Shown here in pieces: positions 34,571 to 42,633 of a DNA stretch of 44,628 bases. Source of the DNA: Mycobacterium sp. (lineage in GTDB: Bacteria > Actinomycetota > Actinomycetes > Mycobacteriales > Mycobacteriaceae); the NCBI GenBank assembly GCA_025965895.1, contig JAOPWC010000137.1:1-44628 (forward strand), written 5' to 3'. The notes under the pieces were generated by a model that ran no database searches, was not told where the DNA came from, and saw only the letters and a list, made by a program, of their open reading frames with translations. A program made the position numbers and the translations under genes. Every line of letters starts with the position of its first letter. The stretch's first letter is position 1.

Positions 34571-35014
34571 ATGGAGCAGGAACTCGGCACAGCACTCGTG
34601 ACCGGGGCCAACCGCGGACTGGGTAGACAGTTCGCCGCCGGACTCGTCGCGCGCGGCGCGACGGAGTACGCGGCCGCACGCCGCCCCGAGACAGTCGACA
34701 ACGTGCTGTCGGTGCTGTCCTGGGTGCACCTGCCCGCGAGCGGCGCCTACTCCGCGGCCAAAGCGGCCGCCTGGGCGTTGACCGATGCGCTGCGCTAGGA
34801 GCTCGCTGCGCGTGGCGTCCATCTGGCCGGCACGCACGTCGGCTACATGGCCACCGAGATGGTCAGCTATGTCCCGGCGGAGGAGAAGATCGATCCGGCT
34901 GTTCTCGCCACGGTGGCGTTCGAGCGCCTGTTCGCCGGCGAGCCGGAAATCCTCGCCGACGACGTGTCACGCACCGTGAAGGCGCAGCTGTCCGACAGTC
35001 ACCTCGAGCGCTGA
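34571..35014 (+). pseudogene. Short-chain dehydrogenase, internal deletion and nonsense mutation
   Basis: ATG 34571 begins MEQELGTALVTGANRGLGRQ with a normal TGxxxGLG motif. After RRPETVDN the frame jumps to VLSVLSWVHLPASGAYSAAK, so about 70 residues including the NNAG motif are deleted in frame. An in-frame TAG follows at 34796-34798, after which the frame continues as GTHVGYMATEMVS to a natural stop at 35014. The enzyme is dead. It was the second gene of the tautomerase unit. Confidence 0.85.
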
Positions 35015-35054
35015 CCAATCGCCACGGACGTTCAGATCACCAACAGGGGTAACC

Positions 35055-36020
35055 GTGAGCAATTATCTCGTTCCGGAGCTTGCCGTTCTCGCCGACGGAT
35101 TCCCGAAGCTGGACCTCGCCGATCTCGGATCGACACGCGAATTCATCCGCCAAGCGGCGGCCCATCGACCGGTGTACGACTCGAACCGCACGCTTAGTGT
35201 CACCGACGTCGTCGTACCCGGCTACCAGGGTGAACCCGAGGTGGCCGGGCGAGTTTATGCGCCCGCCGATGCGGGCGGGGCGCTTCCGGGGTTGATTTAT
35301 CTGTTCGGCGGCGCTTATGTGGCGGGCTCGATCGACACGATCGACTACGACTCGCGCATGCTCGCCGACCGGGCGGGTATCGCCGTGGTGGCCGTCGCCT
35401 ACCGCCTGGCGCCGGAAAACCCCTACCCGGCGGCGCTCAACGACGCCTATGCCGCACTGCAGTGGGCAACCAGCAGCGCCGCGGCCCACCTCGGTATCGA
35501 TCCCAGCCGCATCGGGGTGCTCGGCGAAAGTGCCGGCGGTGGACTCGCGGCAAGCCTCGCACTGCTGGCCCGTGACCGCGGCGGACCCCGCCTGACCGCC
35601 CAATTCCTCGACGCGCCAACAGTTGACGACAGGCTTGCGACCCACTCCATCCGCACGCTGGTCGACGTGCCGGTGTGGCAACCACGGAACTCGTCCTACA
35701 GCTGGGGGCATTACCTGCGTGGAACCGCGCAGCCCGGCCAGCCCGATGTTCCGCTGTACGCCGCCCCCGGGCGAGCCACCATCGACGATGTCGCCGATCT
35801 ACCCCCGGCGTTCGTCACCTCCTATCAAGTGGACCCCACTCGCGACGAAGGGCTGCATTACGCGCTCACCCTGATCCGGGCCGCAGTGCCCACCGACCTG
35901 CGCCACTACGCCGGGGCCCTGCACGTCGCGCACTCCGTTTTTCCTGGCACGACGATCGGCGCTCGAATGATCACCGACCGCCTCGAGGCAATCGAACGCC
36001 TCCTGGTCAATCCGCAATAG
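35055..36020 (+). CDS. HSL-type alpha/beta hydrolase with altered oxyanion motif
   Basis: 321 residues from GTG 35055 (AGGGG upstream). The fold matches hormone-sensitive lipase-type esterases: VAVAYRLAPENPYPAALNDA, nucleophile elbow GESAGGG with Ser, acid in QVDPTRDEG, and His in LHVAHSVF. The oxyanion motif reads YLFGGAYVAG, where HGGG/HGGA is expected, so Phe replaces the conserved His. Catalysis may be changed or specialised. It is intact and follows the broken SDR by 40 bases, so it may belong to the HxlR-controlled unit. Confidence 0.8.
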   Translation: MSNYLVPELAVLADGFPKLDLADLGSTREFIRQAAAHRPVYDSNRTLSVTDVVVPGYQGEPEVAGRVYAPADAGGALPGLIYLFGGAYVAGSIDTIDYDSRMLADRAGIAVVAVAYRLAPENPYPAALNDAYAALQWATSSAAAHLGIDPSRIGVLGESAGGGLAASLALLARDRGGPRLTAQFLDAPTVDDRLATHSIRTLVDVPVWQPRNSSYSWGHYLRGTAQPGQPDVPLYAAPGRATIDDVADLPPAFVTSYQVDPTRDEGLHYALTLIRAAVPTDLRHYAGALHVAHSVFPGTTIGARMITDRLEAIERLLVNPQ

Positions 36021-36065
36021 TCCGCGTTTCGGCGGTCAGTCCGTCATCGAAGGGATGTACTGATC

Positions 36066-36140
36066 ATGACCCACCCCACTATCCCAACCCGCAAGCGGCA
36101 CACAGGGTCTGGTCGCCATCAACGCGCCGGGTCCGGCTGA
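36066..36140 (+). pseudogene. Aldo/keto reductase, N-terminal stub
   Basis: ATG 36066 begins THPTIPTRK, the conserved start of a common aldo/keto reductase group; GLVAINAPG follows in a shifted frame where these enzymes have a Gly-rich strand. Everything after ~25 residues is missing. The following DNA holds a (CAC)7 run and no gene until 36318. Confidence 0.4.
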
Positions 36141-36168
36141 ATACCGGGACACGCCACCGCGAGGTGAT

Positions 36169-36190
36169 CACCACCACCACCACCACCACC
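36169..36190. repeat. (CAC)7 microsatellite
   Basis: Seven CAC units within the gap between the aldo/keto reductase stub and the HD-domain gene. In one frame it codes a His run and in another a Thr run, but no supported gene contains it. Confidence 0.8.
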
Positions 36191-36317
36191 GCCGCCGGTG
36201 CGGTGCCCGCGCTCAGCATCGGTCCCGCGCCCTGCGCTCGGAGGTGATTACGCCACTCAGCAAGCGCGCGTGTCTCTGCCCCCGACCAGGACAACCGACG
36301 AAAGAGAACCGGATCCG

Positions 36318-37367
36318 ATGACCGACGCAGCCCCGGCCTTGTTCGTACAGCTCAGCCTGCCCGACACCGATGTCGCCCGAAAGGCATTCGCCTTCGCCCA
36401 GCAAGCCACCCCCGAGTTCATCGTCAACCACGGCATCCGCAGCTACGTCTTCGCCCGCGCCCACGCCGCACGCCGCGGCCTGCGTCCGGGCACCGACTAT
36501 GACGACGAGCTGGTGTTTCTCAGTTGCATCCTGCACAACATCGGCCTGAGCGAGGCGGGAAACGGCGAGCAGCGCTTCGAGGTTGACGGCGCCGACACCG
36601 CGGCGGCGTTCCTGCGGCAACACGGTGTCGAGGAGCGGCGTGTCGCAATCGCGTGGGACGCCATCGCTCTGCACACCTCGCCGGGCATTGCCAACCGCAA
36701 GGCCACCGAGGTGGCAATGACCCAGGCGGGTATCGCCACCGACGTCATCGGGGCCGGTCGCGAACAGCTCCCGGCCGGCCTGGCCGACGAGCTGCACGCT
36801 TTACTTCCGCGCGCCGATCTGGCGTACGCGCTCAGTGATGCCGTGCGCGTGCAGGCCATGGGCAAGCCGCACAAGGCCAACCCCCTGAGCTTTGCGGGCG
36901 TGTTGCTGCGCCACCACCTGCCCTACGGCGCCTACCCGGGCTGGTATGACCTGATCGGCACCGCCGGCTGGGGCGACAAGCCCATCGGTGCGCCCGCTCG
37001 GCGGCGGGCCGAAACCCCCGAGCAGGTGGCGACCTTATTCATGGAGTACCTCGAGATGGGAGACCTCGACGGCCTGGTATCGCTGTATGAACCCAACGCG
37101 CACGTCGTCGCCGCGCCCGGTCTCCTGCTGGTCGGTACGGTGGCGATCCGCCAGGCCCTGCAGCAGCTGATCGACAGCGGTGCCCGCGTGAGCCTCGAAC
37201 CGCGCAACATCCGTTGCGTCGATGACCTCGCCCTGGTGTCCAACACCGCCACCCTCACCGGACCCACACCCGACGCCAAACCGGTCATCTCCACCACCAC
37301 CGAGATGATGCGTCGTCAACCCGACGGCGGCTGGCTCCACATCCTCGATGACCCGTTCTTCGGCTGA
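36318..37367 (+). CDS. HD-domain protein fused to a SnoaL-like domain
   Basis: A 349-residue two-domain protein. Residues ~1-210 form an HD-type helical domain: FIVNHGIRSYVFARAHAARR with the first His, then VFLSCILHNIGLSE where HD proteins have His-Asp, then LHTSPGIAN. Residues ~235-349 are a SnoaL/NTF2-like domain (TLFMEYLEMGDLDGLVSLYE to a C-terminal DPFFG). The first part resembles cyanamide hydratase-like HD proteins, but the metal-binding Asp is Asn here, so metal binding may be weakened. I chose ATG 36318 (MTDAAPALFVQLSLPD) because the upstream frame is Arg/Pro-rich nonsense. Function unknown. Confidence 0.75.
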   Translation: MTDAAPALFVQLSLPDTDVARKAFAFAQQATPEFIVNHGIRSYVFARAHAARRGLRPGTDYDDELVFLSCILHNIGLSEAGNGEQRFEVDGADTAAAFLRQHGVEERRVAIAWDAIALHTSPGIANRKATEVAMTQAGIATDVIGAGREQLPAGLADELHALLPRADLAYALSDAVRVQAMGKPHKANPLSFAGVLLRHHLPYGAYPGWYDLIGTAGWGDKPIGAPARRRAETPEQVATLFMEYLEMGDLDGLVSLYEPNAHVVAAPGLLLVGTVAIRQALQQLIDSGARVSLEPRNIRCVDDLALVSNTATLTGPTPDAKPVISTTTEMMRRQPDGGWLHILDDPFFG

Positions 37368-37507
37368 CGGTCCGAAGCGGGTCCACGTTCCGCGACAACG
37401 CGCGGGCGCTGCGGGCGACCGTCATTGAACGTGAACGACAGATTCGCTGTGCCAGCACAGGTTTGGAAGCCACAACGACTCAGCCAACCATCCCAAGGAG
37501 ACCAGCG

Positions 37508-37995
37508 ATGACCGCCACGGTCCGTTCCGCGCAGATCCCGAAGGTCGGGGGCGAGCTGCGCCTCGTCGACCTGCCACCGGTCGAGGTGGGCCCCGAGCAG
37601 GTGCGGGTCTCGGTCGAGGCGTGCGGCATCTGGCACAGCGACCACAAGAACATCTCGTCACAGGCGCCGCGGTGTCCGCCCGTGAGGCGATCAGCCCGGG
37701 TGCCAGTGATGGCGTCGATGCGTCCCTGGTGGATAAACGTGCCGCGATCCGCGATGGCGCCTTGACCTCCTGGCACCCAAACCGGCACCGCCAAGATGAG
37801 CCAAGACGCCATGTCCGTGCTCGACGGCGCGCTGAAAGTTTATGGGGGAGAGCACCTTCGCATCGCCGACGCGTCGATCATGCCGCGCGTTACCACCCTA
37901 ACCACTGGAAACTCCATGGCTGCCTGCGTCGTCAGCGGCGAACGTGCCGCTGACATCCTCAATGCCCAGCACACCCTGAAGTCGTCCAGGAAGGA
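37508..37995 (+). pseudogene. Chimera of zinc ADH N-terminus and GMC oxidoreductase C-terminus
   Basis: ATG 37508 starts a zinc alcohol dehydrogenase (MTATVRSAQIPKVGGELRLV, then EACGIWHSDHKN, where Trp replaces the second Cys of the usual CGICHSD). After ~45 residues it is fused to the C-terminal part of a GMC flavoprotein. That part reads VSAREAISPGASDGVDASLV, then after one extra A near 37780 AKMSQDAMSVLDGALKVYGG and EHLRIADASIMPRVTT. The GMC piece carries the C-terminal FAD-contact region. A deletion of about one and a half genes is the simplest cause. It is non-functional. Confidence 0.75.
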
Positions 37996-38001
37996 ACAGG
38001 C

Positions 38002-38926
38002 ATGGCTAGCGAGCAGGCCGTTGAGTTCGCGAACTTCTTCGCCGCGCGCTGCGCGCACGAACCTCGAATCCCGATCTCGACCTGCCGACCATTCGAGACG
38101 TCGCCGAGACGATGCACCTGGCAACGAAAGAACCCGAGGGCGTCACCTATGCCGAGGCGGATGCGCGCGGGGTTGAGGCGCTCTGGTGTATCCCGGCAGG
38201 TAGTGCCTCGGACAGATTCTTTTGCACAACCATATGGGTGGCACCGTCGCGGCATCGATGCATTCCGACCGGAAGGCGGCCGCGCACATCGCTAAAGCAG
38301 CCGGCGTGCGATCGTTGGTGCTGAACTACCGGCGGTCGCCGGAGGACAAGTTTCCCGCACAGATCGAAGATGTCGAAAAGGCTTATAAGTGGCTGCTCGG
38401 CAAGGGATATGAGCCCGAAAACATCGGCAGCGTCGGGCACTCGATCGGCGGCGACCTCGCCGTCAGTCTTGCCCTGAGGCAGCGCGATAGAGGCGCTTCA
38501 ATGCCCGGCGCGATCCTGTCGACTTCTCCCTGGGTCGATATTGCGACGACGAACGCAACCATCGACAGCAACGCTAATCGGGAAAAGCTGCTGTCACGTC
38601 CCTTGCTGGAGTTCTTCCGAACCTCGTGGCTGGACGGAACAGGCGTGGAATGGAACGACCCATTCGTGAATCTGCTCTCGGCCGACCTCGCCGATCTGCC
38701 TCCGATCGCCGTCTACTACGGCACAGACGAGCTGCTCGCAGGAGAAGCGATCGAATTCGCGGACCAAGCGAAAGCTGCTGGCAACGACCTAACTCTGCGA
38801 CCGGTTCCCGCTGGTCAGCACTCCTTCATCATCGGCGCCGGCCGGGTGCCCGAGGTAGATCATGCGGTCGCAGAAATGGGTCGCTGGGTGCGTTCGAAGC
38901 TTGGACTCGAGCCCGCAAAAGCATAG
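38002..38926 (+). pseudogene. HSL-family alpha/beta hydrolase, frameshifted
   Basis: ATG 38002 has a strong AGGAAGGAA site. The start (MASEQAVEFANFFA) is in one frame, NPDLDLPTIRDVAETMHLAT and EPEGVTYAEADARGVEAL in a second, and the main body from ~38220 in a third. The latter reads LHNHMGGTVAASMHSDRK, LVLNYRRSPEDKFPAQIEDV, then GSVGHSIGGDLAV (nucleophile Ser in GHSIGG), TDELLAGEA and GQHSFIIGAG. Breaks are near 38045 and at a TTTT run near 38213. Total length (~308 residues) is normal. It may be a recent pseudogene or two sequence errors. Confidence 0.75.
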
Positions 38927-38948
38927 TCAGCAAAACCCGCCGGCTGTG

Positions 38949-38970
38949 GCCGCTCGCGCATTCGAGCGGC
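38949..38970 (+). terminator. GC-rich stem-loop after the hydrolase
   Basis: GCCGCTCG and CGAGCGGC are perfect eight-base arms around CGCATT, 23 bases after the hydrolase stop. No U-run follows. Position and strength suggest a terminator. Confidence 0.5.
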
Positions 38971-39059
38971 TGTATCACCTGACCGAGGACTAGAGCACGG
39001 CACCTCGCCCCGAGGACGTGATGCGACGCGCCGACGTGACAACCCCAATCATGCGCGAC

Positions 39060-39543
39060 GGCGACCATTCTGGTGTTTCCCGGCGGTGGCCGCGAGATGC
39101 CCAAATTCAAAGGCGAGGAGTACACGCTGCGCTGGCAGGGCCGGTCCGGATTCGCCCGCCTGTCGCTGCGGCACAACTATCCGATCGTGCCAGTCGGGCT
39201 GGTCGGCGGCGACGACGTTTACCAGAGCTCACCACGCGCGAGGGTCGGTGGGGCCAGCCCTCACGCCTACCGCAACCGCTACGGGCGCACGCCACTGTAC
39301 GAACACCCGACCAGTCGAGGTTTCACAAACTTGGCACTCTTTTCGGATGAAGCTCATGGCTTGATCGCGTCGGGGTGGCTTTTCAGTCCACACGAGTCGG
39401 CTTTGGGCGCCGACGTTACGCGCGGCCTGTTGAAGAACTCAATGAATTCGTTTGGCCTCATGGGTATTCGGCCTGGCAGTGACGGCGCCGGTCAGCCGCG
39501 ACGGAGGCGCTTGTCCGCGATGGCCGGTGACGGGTCGATGTAG
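39060..39543 (+). pseudogene. PlsC/DGAT2-like acyltransferase, internal fragment
   Basis: The frame gives ATILVFPGGGREMPKFKGEE, then LRWQGRSGFARLSLRHNYPI and VPVGLVGGDDVY. This is the central region of membrane-associated acyltransferases, with the FPGGG(R/A)E motif that follows the catalytic HxxxxD. The N-terminal part with HxxxxD is absent, and after ~39300 the frame runs into unrelated sequence. It would not be active. The normal role is acyl transfer to a glycerolipid. Confidence 0.65.
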
Positions 39544-40508
39544 AAGTCGCCGGGGTTGACGTCGACGCCGGGCGGCACGATCTCGTCGATCCGGTCCAAG
39601 ACGTCCTCGCTCAGCTCGACCTCGGCGCCGGCGAGCAGGTCGGCGAGGTGCTCGGGTCTGCGGGGGCCGATGAGCACTGACGTGATCGCGGGATGAGCCA
39701 GCACGAACGCGACGGAAAGGTGCGGCAACGGCAGTCCCCGCCTCCGCGGCGAGCTTCGTCAGCTTATCCACGGCGTCGGCCTTCGCCTGCACACCCGGTA
39801 ATGACAGGTCGAACATCCGCGCTCCCCGCCCGCCGCTGCGGTGCCCGGAGGTAGGGTCCGCCCGTCCGGACAGCCAGCCCGAGTTCAACGGGCCGAAAGC
39901 CAGCACTCCCATGCCGTAGCGCTGTGCGGTAGGCAGGACCGAGGACTCGATACCGCGCGTCAGGATCGAGTACGGCGGCTGTTCGGTGCGGAAGCGGTGG
40001 TGCCCGCGCCGCTCGGCTGTCCATTGTGCCTCGACGGTCTGCTCGGGTGAGAAGAACGAGCTGCCGATCGCCCGCACCGTGCCCGAGCGGACCAGATCCG
40101 AGAGCGCCGACAACGTTTCATCGATATCCATCAGTTGATCCGGCCGATGCATCTGGTACAGATCGATATAGTCGGTGCCCAGCCGCCGCAGGCTGGCATC
40201 CACGGCCCGCTTGATCCACCGCGGCGAGCCACCACGCTGATTGGGGTCCGAACCCATCGGCAGGCCGAACTTTGTGGCCAGCACGACCCGTCGCGGCGAC
40301 CGCGCAGCGCCTTGCCAAGAATCTCTTCCGACTCGCCGCCGGAGTAGATATCGGCGGTGTCGACGAAGTTGATACCGGCGTCCAGCGCCGAGTGAATCAT
40401 CGTGACCGACTCGTCGTGATCGGTGTTGCCCATGGCCCCGAACATCATTGTCCCGAGCGCGAACTCGCTGACTGACATGCCCGTTCCACCAAGGATCCTG
40501 CGCTCCAT
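39492..40508 (-). pseudogene. Aldo/keto reductase, two frameshifts
   Basis: From ATG 40508: MERRILGGTGMSVSEFALGT, then NFVDTADIYSGGESEEILGK with the catalytic Asp and Tyr. A one-base loss near 40290 shifts to a frame with LATKFGLPMGSDPNQRGGSP and DYIDLYQMHRPDQLMDIDET (Lys and His). An extra G in a GGGG run near 39735 shifts to LPHLSVAFVLAHPAITSVLI and GPRRPEHLADLLAG, ending at 39492. Length with both repaired is ~338 residues, normal for the family. Both breaks are at short homopolymers, so it could be an intact gene with sequence errors. Confidence 0.8.
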
Positions 40509-40524
40509 CTGTTCCCGATCTGAT

Positions 40525-40625
40525 CGCTGTCGGTACTTACGTCTCCAGTGACCAGCCGCTGCGCGGTGTACCAGCCGATACCCCGGCTACTGCCGTCACC
40601 AGCGCCGTCTTACCGCTAGGTGGTC
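40525..40625 (-). pseudogene. Short-chain dehydrogenase N-terminal remnant
   Basis: Minus-strand frames give SGKTALVT, then after a shift GSSRGIGWYTAQRLVTGDV, the nucleotide-binding start of an SDR. It is only ~30 residues, without the rest of the enzyme, and lies directly upstream of the aldo/keto reductase pseudogene. Confidence 0.5.
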
Positions 40626-40698
40626 CTAACATTGTTCCCAATCTTCATCCTTGATGTTCGAGGGGGTTGCCGTCGTATACGAGGACAGTGCTCTGCTT

Positions 40699-40776
40699 GT
40701 TGGTTCAGCTGGTGTGGTCGTCGGGCGCCGTCAAGCGGCGCTGGTGTCGACTGGTTCGAGCATGCGATGGGGCCGG
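40699..40776. repeat. Dispersed ~79-base repeat, copy B
   Basis: About 88% identical to 33556-33634. Here it contains the end of a 41-codon minus-strand ORF finishing RMLEPVDTSAA; in copy A the equivalent codons lead into an AraC pseudogene. Confidence 0.7.
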
Positions 40777-40857
40777 GCCAGCGCGGCGGTCACCGGATCG
40801 GCGTCTGCGTTGATGTGCGGCAGGCCGGGCCCGGGACCCCTCACGTTGGCGGACATG
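40731..40857 (-). CDS. Possible 41-residue small ORF after the hemerythrin gene
   Basis: ATG 40857 lies 24 bases beyond the hemerythrin stop and gives MSANVRGPGPGLPHINADAD, then RMLEPVDTSAA and a TGA at 40731-40733. No ribosome-binding site is clear. The last 11 residues recur upstream of the AraC pseudogene at ~33620, so this may be a second regulator remnant rather than a gene. Confidence 0.3.
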
Positions 40858-40881
40858 GCTTTGGTGGGGACGAAATGGTGG

Positions 40882-41583
40882 TCAGAGTTCGGTGCTGCGC
40901 GGTGGGGTGGCGGTCCCGTGGACCCGCTGGGAGTGGGCCGTGAACGCCGGCGCGGCCAGCCGCCTGATAACGAGGCGCGTGTCGGCGGACATGGTGGCGA
41001 TGACCTGTTCGATGGTTTCGGGATCGCCCTCGTACATCAGCATTCCGAGCATGAGTGGGAGGTGTTCCGGGTCGACGGCAGCCGATTCCTTCTCGAGGAA
41101 GTCCTTCCACTCGGCGGCCGTGATGTGCTGCTCCATCAGCGGCACGACGTGCTCCTCCTCGGTGCTCAGGTGCTCCTTCAACGCCGGGATCAGCCGGTCG
41201 AGAACGTCGACCAGGGCCTGTCGGGATTCGACGGTGGCGCCCTCGCGCCAGATGCTCAACGCCTCGCCGACCTGGGGTATCAGCGTGGCGATCTGGTGGT
41301 GTTGGCCTTCCATCAGCCGCACCAGCGGAGCCACTGACTCGCCGCAGCGGTCGAGCAGCAACGGCCAGACATTGTCGTCTTCGAGGACGTGGTGAGTGTG
41401 CAAGACGCTAGTCGCACCCTGGATGTGATCGCCGATGATTTGTGCGCGGTCGCGGTCGCCCGCCGCGACACCGCCGACGAGTCCGGGCATCAGTGCGAAC
41501 TCCCGCCGGAACACGTCGTGAGCTATGAGCATTTCGCTGGCGTGGAAGTGCGGCTGCTCCTCAGGCATGGCCAAGTAAGTCAT
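40882..41583 (-). CDS. Hemerythrin-like (HHE) domain protein
   Basis: 233 residues from ATG 41583, with an AGAGGT site five bases upstream. A four-helix HHE domain supplies likely di-iron ligands: FHASEMLIAHDVFRREF, then SVLHTHHVLEDDNVWPLL, LMEGQHHQIATLI, and LKEHLSTEEEHVVPLMEQH. Such proteins bind O2, NO or iron and act in redox or nitrosative stress. The C-terminal ~80 residues have no recognised motif. The longer start at 41610 is rejected for lack of a site. It is 75 bases downstream of the NmrA-family gene on the same strand and may be co-transcribed with it. Confidence 0.88.
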   Translation of the reverse strand: MTYLAMPEEQPHFHASEMLIAHDVFRREFALMPGLVGGVAAGDRDRAQIIGDHIQGATSVLHTHHVLEDDNVWPLLLDRCGESVAPLVRLMEGQHHQIATLIPQVGEALSIWREGATVESRQALVDVLDRLIPALKEHLSTEEEHVVPLMEQHITAAEWKDFLEKESAAVDPEHLPLMLGMLMYEGDPETIEQVIATMSADTRLVIRRLAAPAFTAHSQRVHGTATPPRSTEL

Positions 41584-41658
41584 CAATACCTCTCTTGATT
41601 CGCGCCGCACCGTGCGCGGCGGCGAATCGTGCCGGAATTAGTTGGGGGAATTCGGAAT

Positions 41659-42633
41659 TCAGTCGAGCGGGATCTCGCTCTTGTGCTCGGTCAGCCAGGA
41701 GTCCAGCGATTGGAGTTCCGGGTTGAGCTCACGGACCAGGTCGAGATTGCGCACTGCGGTGAAGTATTGCGACGCGTCGGAATAGAACTGGAAATTGTTG
41801 GCGACCTCGACGGCGCCGGGCTGGTCCGACGCCCGCATCGCATCGGCGGTCAGCGGTCGGTAGACGACCTTCTCGCCCAGCGCCGCGGTGAACTTCGCGG
41901 CGAGTTCCTCCCCGGTCGCGATGGTGCCGGCGATGCTGACCGTCTTGCCGATAAATTGGCCGCCGCGACGAAACACACCCAGCGCGGTCTTGCCGATGTC
42001 CTCGGCGGCGATGAGCGCCATCGGGTTGTCGGCCATCGCGAGGGAAAGGACCAGCTCGCCATTGTCGTTACGGTGCGGGCCTTGGCCTTGCTGGAAAGCC
42101 TCGTAGTAGGCGGTGGTCTGCAGAAAGGTGGTCGGCACCGAAAGGTCGGTGAAGAACGTGTTCGCCTCGGCCTTGGCGTCGAAATGTGGAACCTTGTAGT
42201 TGCCCAGTGCATTCGGCACGTTGCTGCCCAGGCGGGCGAAGTGCGGGCGGGTGTCCTCCAGGGTGGACCACACCACGTGGCGCAGTTCGGTGTCCTTGGC
42301 GGCGCGGGCTGCCGCGGCGGCCTGATCGAGTTCCATCTGGGCGCGGGTGCGGGCCTGCTCCTGTTCGGGGGTGCGCTGGGCCCAGAAGTTGGTCACCACA
42401 TAGGCGCCGTAGGCGCCGTCGAAGGCCTTGCGCAGGCTGGTCTCATCATCGAGATCTGCCTCCACGACCTCTGCTCCTTGCGAGGCGAGTTCACGCGCCC
42501 GGTCGGAGCCGGCGTTGCGGGTGAGAGCCCGCGCAGTGAACGGACCGTCCGGGTCGGCGAGGATCGCCCTGAGCAGGCCGCCGCCCTGCGCGCCGGTCGC
42601 GCCGACCACGGCAATGATTGTCTTGTCGGTCAT
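41659..42633 (-). CDS. NmrA-family NAD(P)-binding protein
   Basis: A complete 324-residue atypical SDR of the NmrA/HSCARG type. The dinucleotide-binding motif is VVGATGAQGGGLL (GxxGxxG), with ALTRN after the second strand marking NADP preference. VEADLDDETSLRKAFDG follows, then a substrate region without YxxxK and a C-terminal RELNPELQSLDSWLTEH. These proteins sense the NADPH/NADP ratio or reduce quinones and often accompany redox regulators. ATG 42633 has AAGGAAG upstream. A hemerythrin-like gene follows on the same strand, suggesting a small redox-stress unit. Confidence 0.88.
   Translation of the reverse strand: MTDKTIIAVVGATGAQGGGLLRAILADPDGPFTARALTRNAGSDRARELASQGAEVVEADLDDETSLRKAFDGAYGAYVVTNFWAQRTPEQEQARTRAQMELDQAAAAARAAKDTELRHVVWSTLEDTRPHFARLGSNVPNALGNYKVPHFDAKAEANTFFTDLSVPTTFLQTTAYYEAFQQGQGPHRNDNGELVLSLAMADNPMALIAAEDIGKTALGVFRRGGQFIGKTVSIAGTIATGEELAAKFTAALGEKVVYRPLTADAMRASDQPGAVEVANNFQFYSDASQYFTAVRNLDLVRELNPELQSLDSWLTEHKSEIPLD

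Noticed and set aside
36169..36190. His-run encoded by (CAC)7, possibly a metal-binding protein
   Set aside because: No start, ribosome-binding site or homology supports a gene; it is a trinucleotide repeat in a degraded gap.
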